Of a stretch of DNA of 64,000 nt, positions 56,079-64,000 are shown in pieces. Made by a program: the position numbers and the translations under genes. The notes below the pieces were generated by a model. The model did not search any database. It was given only the letters and a program-made list of their open reading frames with translations, and was not told the DNA's origin. Location: assembly GCA_963682175.1 (NCBI GenBank), contig OY821771.1:29904201-29968200 (forward strand), read 5' to 3'. The stretch comes from Triglochin maritima. Taxonomy: Eukaryota > Streptophyta > Magnoliopsida > Alismatales > Juncaginaceae. Every line of letters begins with the position of its first letter. Within the stretch, counting starts at the first letter, position 1.

Positions 56079-57331
56079 TGTAGGATCGATGTGGACCCTA
56101 ATTTTAATCACTTTTAAATTCTACATAAACAAACACGATATGCAGTAGAAACAATAAAGACAAGTATAGACTAGAAATATGCAAACCACAATGGCACTGG
56201 AAGATTTTTATAGAGGTTCGGCCTCCCTCCTACTTCCTTTTTTGCAAGCTCCACTCGATTCCGCGAGCTCCGCCTATGTCTTCACTATCCAATCTCATTC
56301 TAGGCCGAGATTAATCCTTTACACAGTAAGCTAGCAAACAATCCTCGCCTCGCTTGGAGTCATCTTCTCACAATCCGAGAAGGAACACTTCGGGCTCCAC
56401 CGAATTGAGCATGTCACAGTTCGGGTTAAGTTCAGTCGACCGAAACGGGTCAAACGATGAACCGAAAGACATCTAGAAAGAGTGTCCAGAAAAGTCCAGA
56501 GACGTCCAGGAACAAAACGGTCTACCGAATAGGGAACGGTCCAACGAACAAGGCTATAACTTAAGTTCACTTAATGGAATGGACAAACTACGGTCCAAAT
56601 TAAGTTCAGTCGACCATTTAGGCACTCAAGATTTATTATCTAGGAAAGTCCTGTGACAAACGGTTGAACAAAATGGTTGGGTCGGTCTACCGAAAAAAAC
56701 TAGAACTACGGGGTTGACAAATCGTTTATGTTCGGTCGATCTAATCTAGTTACACGGTCGACCGGTGGTCACTTGTATTTTTGGGGTATGGATAAAAATA
56801 TGAATACAACCGTTGGTATAAAACGACAAGTCTAACGGTCAAATGACACATGTAGACGATCAACCAAAAAGGTCACAGCCGACCGATCGAGCAGTTTAAA
56901 TAACTATTGGTTAAAAGACCAATTGGACAAACAAAGGTGGTTTGGTCGACCGAATTGGCACAGGCAGTTTAGGTTTGTGGTTTAGTGATTTCCGGTCTAT
57001 GTTTGGGTGACCTATTGAAGTTCAAATGATCTGAGATTTTGTGTGTGACTTCTATAAGGAACCTAGTGTCTATGTGAATGGATTTTAACTCTTGTATGCT
57101 CAAGATTACATAGATTCCTAAGACTCAAAAGAAATATAAATTACATGTCTTCAATAGCTTGATTACATGTCTTGACTTGAATTCATTTCTTCCTTGAGTC
57201 TTGATGACCTGTAGATGTTAGCACAAAGCAATATATATGTTATGCAATATGTGTGTTACACTATATTTGATTGTGATTAAGATTAGGTTGATTAAATCAT
57301 TAAAACAAGGATTAAGGCCAAAAAACGAGCA
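56079..57331 (-). repeat. Element E 5' LTR (1253 bp)
   Basis: Colinear with 37444-38996 but lacking about 300 bp, with the junction near 56400 (the other copy's 37770-38095). The missing part includes the TATA box. The outer terminus has four substitutions relative to the other LTR's last bases and still abuts CTAGA. Confidence 0.9.
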
Positions 57332-57336
57332 CTAGA

Positions 57337-58470
57337 TCTGTCTATTCTTTGAATTATTTTTGTTTTCGGACCTTGTTTTATACAATAAAATCACACATAA
57401 CATGAATACAAGATTGCAACAACATACCCAATTGTTTATCATTCCACAAGCATATGCATAAAAGAAATTCATTTGTCAATTGCACTTATCCATATACATT
57501 GATATTAATTGAACAAATTCAAACAAAAATTCTAGTTAAAAAGTTTGCTAGTCAAAGTAAGTAAAAGCAAAGTTAAACAAAGTTGCAAGTTTGTTAGACT
57601 TAACGAAATAAAACAAACTAACTTATACATCTCCCATAGCTCCCCGTCCATTCCTTGTAGTCGTTGGAGAAGAATCATCGTACATTCCATCTTTAGTCTA
57701 AGTTTCATAATAATTTGGATTAAAAAGTTTTCAATTAGTGTAAATTTTTATAACTATCTGCAAACAAATTTTTATAATTACCATGTCACTTAGTTGAAGC
57801 CAAATCTTCTCGACAGTTGGACGAAAAATTGTTCATGTTGAGTACTCTCAGCTTTTGTCTGACTCATCATTTCTTACATATTGTCAATTGTCCTTTGTTG
57901 CTCGGTTATTGTTTGTTGCTGCTCGACTATTGTTTGTTGCTAACTTCTCATACTTTACATTCTCTGGTTGATTCCGACTTTGACTCGGAAATTTATCTCT
58001 TTAGCAGTTGGAGCACCTCTATAACCAAATATGTTGGTAGGAGTAACGAGAGCGCCTACTCCTCAAACACGACCGTGCTCGGCATTGCCCATTACTTTTA
58101 CAAGGGTAACGTGTGTACCGGAGCTAACCATGGAACGAGAATCTCTCATATTTTCTTCCTCTTCTCTCAATTTACTCTGCACTCACACATTCATCAATCT
58201 GATAAAAATAATTTGATAAACACCAACAATAATTAAGCTTAAAAACTATATTATTACCTTAATCTCCACTAAAGCAGGAACTTTGTGAGAATGGAACAAA
58301 CACCACATATGTGCTCAAGTTGGAGGTGGGTCTTCCAGATTCTCTCTTCGCTGCAAAATGCATAACAACCATAACAACCACACTTGAAAGATTTGAAAAA
58401 TGTCTACTAACCTTGATCAATCGACTACAGATCTTATATGCACTGTAATCACATTTCATCATATTACCCT
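57337..58470 (-). pseudogene. CACTA (En/Spm) transposase relic
   Basis: On the minus strand, 58149 down to about 57780 reads in one frame with several stops: 'VMGNAEHGRV', stop, 'GVGALVTPTNIFG', then a glutamine-rich helix ('QQQTITEQQRTIDNM'). This matches the C-terminal wording of plant Transposase_24/Ptta-type proteins (G-R-V-R-G-L-G..P-T followed by a Q/E coiled coil). An upstream piece lies near 58262-58360 ('AAKRESGRPTSNLSTY'), with an intron-like gap. It would belong to the same element as 37187-37443, split by E. Confidence 0.6.
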
Positions 58471-58991
58471 TTAATAGAAAACTTTATTCTTATTTTAAAT
58501 TGACGCAAGTGGTAAGAAATCATGATACATGCACTAACTCGTAATTTGAAGCATAAGTTACACTATTAAATTGGATAACAGTGCAGGTTACTGTTGTTAA
58601 CAACATTGTTTATATTTTGACTAATTATTGACGAGAAATGAATCTTCCCATATGTTGAACATTCTCGAACCCCACACATTTTCTAATTTATAAGATGTCA
58701 TTTTGGTTTGAAAGAAATTAAGGAGCCAAACTGTGTCAGGTTTATATGCATAAGATGGTGAAAGAAATTAAGGCTCTATTTGGATACAACGGATCCCAAT
58801 TTCTTAACCACCTAGGAGCTGCCACAGTAATTTTAGGTCATCCAAACAAAGTTGGCCCGAACCCAAAAAATCCAGCTCCCAGCCCGCATCTTGATGGGCC
58901 ATTTTCTCTACATTGCAGAAACTCATGGGATGCGCTTCTAGCAGCTCCTCGTGATTTCACCAGCCTATGTGGTATTTTTAGACAATTATGT
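58471..58991. other. Unassigned stretch between CACTA relic and LTR K
   Basis: No supported gene. 'ggctctatttggatac' near 58770 resembles the ends of some small DNA transposons, but no partner repeat or duplication was found. Confidence 0.4.
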
Positions 58992-60550
58992 TGTAAGTAG
59001 ATGAATCACTAATCTAGAGGGGGAGAATAGATTATATCGCAATATAGTTAAATAATGCACAATTAAAATAATGAAGAAAAGATTGCAAACAAAAAGACGA
59101 CTCCGAAGATTTATAAAGGTTTGATCACATCACCGTGATCTAGTCCTGTCCTCAAGTTCTGATTGCTCCTTCAATCCTTACTTGAGAATTCACTATTATC
59201 TTCGTTCCAGGTCGAAGATAAACCCTCTTACAATTGGAGCCTTACGAACACCCTCACCTTGCTCGGATCTCCTCTCACAACCCGAGAGGGTGCTTCCTCG
59301 AAGCTTTACAACACAGTGGAAGATGAATTAATTTGTTTAACTCTAACTTGAATGAACTTAAGGATTGGAATTGAGCTTGGAGTGAATTTTATTGAAGTTT
59401 GAGAGTTGGTGGAGCTTTGAGGACTTGGGGTTTGAGAGCACAAGAGTATGAAAGATTTTTGGCAAGTAAAGTATTGATTGTATCTCTTAAATGAAGTTTT
59501 TGTAGCCTTCAAAACAAATAGATCCATTATGGTGAGTTGTTGAAGTTTGGGCCAATAAGAAGCAAGCAATGACTTAAGCTTGGGCAAAATTCGGAACATA
59601 TTCGGTCGGCCGGGAAATAAACGGTCGTACGACAAGATGTGGGTGTATTGGTCAGAATGCAAACCTCGGTTAACCGACTAGTGTTAAGATAACCGTTCAC
59701 CAACTTCTAGTAACTTTTTTTAATTTCGACCAGTTAACTTTGGTTCACTTCATACAATTCGATTCACCGTTAAAAGATGGACAGTAAAGAATAGTCAAGC
59801 TTTGATCATCAACTTCAGTCGACCGCCTAGTCTTCGGTAGACCGACATTAGCGCAGGTTTTCCGCTGACACTGTGGCTCCAAAGTCGGTTAACAAATAAC
59901 GGTCAAAATCCATGTGGAAAAGAGTCGTTACGCTCTACTTAGCAACAAGGATTTGGTGGACCGAAGAAGACATTTCAAGGCAAGTCTATTGCAGAACTTT
60001 TTGCCATGTGCTCCAATAGGATCTGGTTGTTAGAATAATAAACATAGGTCAAGTTCGGATGACCGATATCTATTCGGTAGACCGAATCGAGATATCTAGA
60101 GATGGTCTGAATGCTACTGAGAGGAATGGAACGGTTCACCGGTATGCCTTCAATAGGCCGAACAAAGGATTCCAGGGAAGATCTGGTAGCTACTGATTCT
60201 AAGAAAATGGTGCACCGAGTGAGACTCGGGCGTCCATTGGGGACAAGTTCGGTACACCGAAAAGAAGCGGTCGACCGACAGAGATATGTTTTATCCTTTT
60301 GTGCATCAAGTATACATATGATACTATGACTCAAATAAATAGAAAATTACATGTAAAGCCCTTGAGCTTTGATTACAAGTCTTGATCTTGAAGTTGATTA
60401 GTCATTTGTTTTGAGCACCTATAATGTTAGGAATTTACAATATATATGCCATTTGACAATATGATGTGTGTGATGTATTAATTGGTGTTGTGCATAATAT
60501 TAGTTTGTTAATCATCAAAATTAAAGAGTAATGAGGCAAAAAGGCCAACA
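58992..60550 (-). repeat. Copia LTR K (3' LTR of a minus-strand element)
   Basis: On the minus strand starts TGTTGGCCTTTTTGCC and ends CTACTTACA. The adjacent 'tatgccctcagtc' on the right is a purine tract on the minus strand. Same family as 18608-19440. GGTCGACC-like boxes cluster between about 59600 and 60285. The partner LTR is not in the window, and no duplication can be checked. Confidence 0.75.
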
Positions 60551-60963
60551 TATGCCCTCAGTCTTTCAATGTGATACCTCATCAAGTCTAGTTCTTGCTT
60601 TCGAAATTGAACTAAGCGCAACAGATAATTACCAACAATACCAAGTCAAAATTTAAGATCCATGCCACTCAAAATTATTGAACTCTCACCTACAGTTGAC
60701 CTCATCTTTCTTTCATCTAGAGACACAATTAGTCACTTGTGAGAGGAGGAAGTTGGTGGTTTAGAGTTGAGGTTGGTGTCCCGTGGTGCTGGCGATTGAG
60801 AGGGGACAGGGTCGGTGATTGGGTTCACGAAGAATAAAAAAGGAATCGATGGAAGTATTGAGATTTGTCTTGACAAGACATCAGGAGGAGGTCCACCATT
60901 TTGGCGATCCAAATAGTTCCCAAACTTGAGCTTGAGAAATGACTCTTGGGGAGAGAACATAAG
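60551..60963 (-). other. Internal remnant of the K element
   Basis: 413 bp following K's purine tract. A minus-strand open frame (60733-60960, 75 codons) has no recognised domain. It is cut by a gypsy LTR scrap at 60964. Confidence 0.4.
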
Positions 60964-61100
60964 TGATTGTTCATTTTAAATAACCGCAAGTGCACGACGT
61001 CGGTGAAGACGTGGCAAGTACAGGTCGTGTCCACGAGAAGCGTGTGCAAGTCAGAGTCCACAATACTCGAGTGGGAAAGGAAAAGAGAGATATGAGATCG
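60964..61100 (-). repeat. Gypsy LTR end fragment
   Basis: 'tgattgttcattttaaataaccgc' matches the style of the D/N LTR end. The U5 hairpin is present as ACGTC/GACGT with a six-base loop (60997-61012). It continues as 'gtccacgagaagcgtgtgcaag' and 'ggaaaagagagatatgag', similar to D at 41130-41215, then fades into the LINE. The right boundary is uncertain. Confidence 0.65.
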
Positions 61101-61134
61101 GGAGAGAAAGTGAGGGGAGTACTAGTGAGAGAAA

Positions 61135-62241
61135 GTGAGGGAAGAAAGAAGAGTGTCGGGGAGCATAGGGGAGCCTCCTCCATGGCCTCCTTTGGCCACC
61201 ACAGCTGCTGGTCGGAGCTCCTTTACTAACCCAAAAGGACCACCACCCCCGGACAGCAGGAAATTTGGCGAGGTCGAGAATAATGGAGCAAATGCTATGG
61301 ACATGGGGATGAATATCAGCCATATGGAGATGTCAAGGAAAGATCAAACACAGCCAAGGAAATGGTCTAAATTGTTTGCACAGCAAAATCAGCTATCAAC
61401 CTCCCTTGCTTTTGTGTCTCCATTGAAGGAAGGAGTGGAAACTATCACGAGCAAGGAGCAAGAGGAGGCTTTAGGGGCATGGAAGAGTGTTTTGATGGGA
61501 CATTTCGTGGGGTTTAATCCTCACTTACCTACACTTGAGAGGCACTTAAAGAAGGTATGGCGTCTAATGGGAGCATTGGACATCGTTCGCCGACAAAACA
61601 ACATTCTCATTTTCAGATTTGCGGTAGATGCTGATCGCACATTTGCACTAGAGAATGGACCTTGGTTCGTTAGAGGAGCTCCACTCTTACTTCAACCTTG
61701 GTCGGCTGGAATCAAGGCTCAAGAAAAGGTGTGTTCCATTCCAATTTAGGTTAGGTTTCCGGATCTAGATCTTATGTTTTGGTCGAGGAAATCGGTTGGA
61801 GTCCTTGCTAGTGTGTTGGGGATTCCGATTTGCATGGATGAAAACACAGCCTTGGGACGAAGGCTAGCCTATGCTCTTGTTTGTGTGGAGATTAGTGGTG
61901 ATTTCGCATATTCTCAACACATTATAGTGCAAAATGAGAAGGAGGAATTGGAGAGGGTGCGGGTGGAGTATGAGTGGAAGCCTTTGTTTTGTGAGACATG
62001 CTCTTCCTTTGGCCATGGTGGAGGCCGGTGTAACCAAGAGGTGCCGAAGGTGAGGGGGTCCAAGACTAGGGTATGGGTTGCAAAGAAGAAGGGGAGTAAC
62101 ATTGAGGTGTCGTTGATACATGTTGAGAGGGATGAAGCACACTCGCCGGAGACGCCGGAATTGTTGGAGGAGGAGGATGGTGTTAGTGTAACGGAGATGA
62201 TGGGATTAATCGGTGTTAGTGGTTGCAAGGAAACCAAGTGA
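61135..62241 (+). pseudogene. LINE ORF1: DUF4283-type domain and zinc knuckle
   Basis: The frame opens before 61135 with no clear ATG (first in-frame ATG near 61294), so the start is uncertain. DUF4283-type region about 61450-61900 ('MGHFVGFNPHLPTL', 'VWRLMGALDIVRR', 'ENGPWFVRGAPL', 'FWSRKSVGVLASVLG'). Zinc knuckle CETCSSFGHGGGRC near 61990-62032 (C-x2-C-x4-H-x4-C). A TAG at 61747-61749 sits where the family has tryptophan (W-V-R-F), and the frame closes at TGA 62239-62241. It would bind LINE RNA. The stop makes this copy defective unless read through. Confidence 0.85.
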
Positions 62242-62302
62242 TGGGGGCTAACGGAATAACTAATCTTCCGTTAACTAGGAATGGTCAAACACTACAATTC
62301 CG

Positions 62303-63162
62303 TTGGATATAAATGGCAAGGAGGGAGAATGTTTTTGGAATATGGCTCAAAATGGAAATGAAGTGCAGCCAATGAGACTTGATGGAAGTGGGCTGCATGA
62401 GGAGGGGCCAATGAGAAGTGAAGTTAGTGCTATGGACAAGGGACAACCAATGGAAGTGGAGGTAGGTGGTGTGCATAAGGGACAACCAATGGGGAGAAGT
62501 GTTAGTGGGACACAAGGGACAAATGTGATTGAGGAAGGTGTAAGTGGAATGTGTGAGGAAGGCTCACAAATGGTTGTCCAAATTGGGAAAGTCGTTATTC
62601 ATGGGCTTGATGGTAGTGGGGTGCATGAGGAGAGGCCAATGGGAAGTGTGTTAGTGCTATGGGCAAGGGACAACCAATGGAAGAGGTTGGAGGTGTGTTG
62701 CATAATGGACAACCAATGGGGAGGAACTTTAGTGGGACACAAGGTACAAATATGATTGATGAAGGTGCAAGTGGAATGTGTGAGGAAGGATCACAAATGG
62801 ATGGCCTAATTGGGGAAGTCGTTACACATGTGCTTGATGGAAAGGAGAACTCTTCAAAGAGTGTCTTGGCAGCAAATTTCGTGGCTCCACAAGCTCAAGT
62901 TGGGACTGCCATGCATGAGACTCCAATGGTGACCTCACCAAATAGATTTGATGCCCTCTCATGCGGTTATTGTGATAGCGTGCAAGAAGGTCCCCATGAT
63001 GATACAACGGCTGAGGGTAGAGAGATGGATGGACGTCCACCACCATCGGTTGATCTTGTGGTGTCCACCCCCTCAGAGACAATGCATGACATGGAAGTTG
63101 TCAATCAAAGGAAGGGTACTATAGGGAAGAAGGGGGCCCGCTCCCCTCTACCAAGATTATGA
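62303..63162 (+). pseudogene. LINE ORF1 linker with tandem repeat, frameshifted
   Basis: The first part reads in one frame (62303-62635) and the rest in another (62659-63162), shifted by a one-base difference between two repeat copies near 62646. Methionine/glycine-rich with recurring 'KGQPM' and 'SGTQGTN' and 'GMCEEGSQM'. The final TGA (63160-63162) overlaps the ORF2 ATG. Confidence 0.65.
62379..62832. repeat. About 227-bp tandem duplication in the LINE ORF1 linker
   Basis: Two units, about 62379-62606 and 62607-62832, with a partial third start at 62833 ('cttgatggaaa'). The offset measured at 'ggccaatg' is 228 bases (62406 and 62634). The units differ by scattered changes and small indels. 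Confidence 0.85.
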
Positions 63163-64000
63163 AGCTCTTGAGTTGGAATGTGCGGGGTGCCAATACCCGG
63201 GGGCGCCATTACATGATTCGAGACAAGATATATTGGGAGAAGGTAGATTTTTCTTGTGTGCTTGAACACAAGGTGAAGAATAAACGTTTGGCAAGATTTG
63301 TTCACATGATGTGGCAGGATCAGTGGATATCTAATAGTGAAGTGGTTGATTCCGACCGGATTCTTGTGTTGTGGAAGGATTCAATGTATGCCATGAGGAC
63401 GAGGATGATGACAGAGCAGCTCATTCATATGGAGGGATATATAAGGGCATCGGGGGAGCAAATTCAGATCACTTTGGTGTATGGAGACAATAGCTACATT
63501 GCGCGGAGAAAGCTTTGGGAGGACCTTAAAACATGCAAGCCAAATGATGGAGTGGCTTGGCTGATCATGGGGGATTTCAATTGTGTGCGCAACCAATGGG
63601 AGGAGAGGGGTGGAGGAGGCCTAAATGAGGTAGCCGTTGCAGAATGCAACTCATGCATAGACGACTTGGAGATAGAGGCCCCGACAACCGGAAAGGAGTT
63701 TACATGATCCAATTCATCACGAGGCTCCGGGCTGATTGAAACCAGAATAGATAGAGTTTTTTGTTGTTCCTTATGGTTGGAATTCTTTGCGGAATCCGTA
63801 TGCTATGTTGGGGACAAGGAACTAAGTGACCATTGCCCTCTTGTTATCAATCTCGAGACAAATGGGGAGAGGAAGAAGAAGATCTTCAGATTCTATAATG
63901 TATGGGCCAAGCATGACCAATTCGTGGAGGTGGTTAAGAAAGGGTGGGCAACCTATGTTGAAGGCACACCTATGTATAGGTTAATGCGAAAGCTTGATTA
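63159..64000 (+). pseudogene. LINE ORF2, endonuclease part, broken by TGA
   Basis: ATG at 63159 opens with 'MKLLSWNVRG', the start of the L1 endonuclease. 'VLEHKVK' holds the expected glutamate, 'MGDFN' the Asp/Asn pair (about 63568-63582), and after the stop 'RIDRVF' and 'SDHCPL' (near 63753 and 63824) complete the endonuclease motifs. TGA at 63705-63707 sits where tryptophan is usual (F-T-W-S-N). The frame stays open on to the window edge. The endonuclease nicks target DNA for target-primed reverse transcription; this copy is inactive as read. Confidence 0.87.

Larger units (their letters stand above)
37444..57331 (-). mobile_element. Element E: Ty1/copia element reduced to gag, with D, C and M nested
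   Basis: Flanked by CTAGA at 37439-37443 and 57332-57336. Minus orientation: the 5' LTR is on the right (56079-57331) and the 3' LTR on the left (37444-38996). The primer site is next to the right LTR. Without D the internal part is only about 2.3 kb and contains gag-type sequence but no integrase or reverse transcriptase. Confidence 0.9.
61110..64000 (+). mobile_element. L1-type LINE, 3' part outside the window
   Basis: ORF1 with a DUF4283-type domain and zinc knuckle, a repeat-bearing linker, and ORF2 beginning with an apurinic endonuclease. The 5' boundary lies somewhere between about 61100 and 61180. Reverse transcriptase, poly(A) tail and target duplications would be to the right of the window. 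Confidence 0.88.

Noticed and set aside
60733..60960. Minus-strand open frame with 'KFGNYLDRQNGG', briefly considered as a RIN4/NOI-like fragment.
   Set aside because: Only a few residues agree with the PKFGNW motif, and nothing else in the frame fits.

Overview
The window is plant (eudicot-like) nuclear DNA made almost entirely of nested transposable elements. Plant-type LTR retrotransposons (Ty3/gypsy with tRNA-Asp primer sites, Ty1/copia with an initiator-Met-tRNA-type primer site), a degraded CACTA (En/Spm) transposon and an L1-type LINE support this. The species cannot be named from the sequence. No operon, rRNA, tRNA gene or CRISPR array is present. The only candidate host gene is one split coding sequence.

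Left block (1-19440). Element A (gypsy, runs off the left edge, ends 18607) sits in a copia-type LTR remnant. A was hit twice: by element N (3185-6000, target-site duplication GATGT) in its gag-protease frame, and by element B (9918-18272, TSD TAACA) in its 3' LTR.

Middle block (19441-37186). A host-like open frame (20790-21172 and 36683-36815) is split by gypsy element H (21173-36677, TSD AGTTT). H has lost everything between its 5' LTR and its reverse transcriptase. Element G (21388-29468, TSD CACCT) then entered that reverse transcriptase. A solo LTR, L (33242-36173, TSD TCACG), lies in H's 3' LTR.

Right block (37187-58470). A CACTA relic holds copia element E (37444-57331, TSD CTAGA, minus strand). 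E holds gypsy element D (41072-55870, TSD GGGTG, minus). D holds element C (42784-49395, TSD CCTAG, plus) and solo LTR M (52911-54093, TSD CATGA, minus). The far right has a copia LTR (K, 58992-60550), a gypsy LTR scrap, and a LINE with ORF1 and the start of ORF2 running off the right edge.

Elements A, B, C, D and G share one plan: LTR, tRNA-Asp primer site, long leader with a conserved splice-donor-like site, one Gag-type frame, about 1-1.6 kb of conserved non-coding sequence, purine tract, LTR. None encodes reverse transcriptase, RNase H or integrase, so they must depend on an autonomous partner, probably of the Athila/Tat group. A, B and C encode capsid, zinc knuckle, coiled coil, protease and a conserved C-terminal domain. 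D keeps an unbroken frame with zinc knuckle, coiled coil and C-terminal domain but no capsid or protease. The cis features are the most unusual part: an snRNA-promoter-like box in the LTRs, palindromes present in both LTR and leader, a covarying U5 hairpin and a doubled purine tract. The only polymerase sequence in the window belongs to H, a different lineage, and it is broken.
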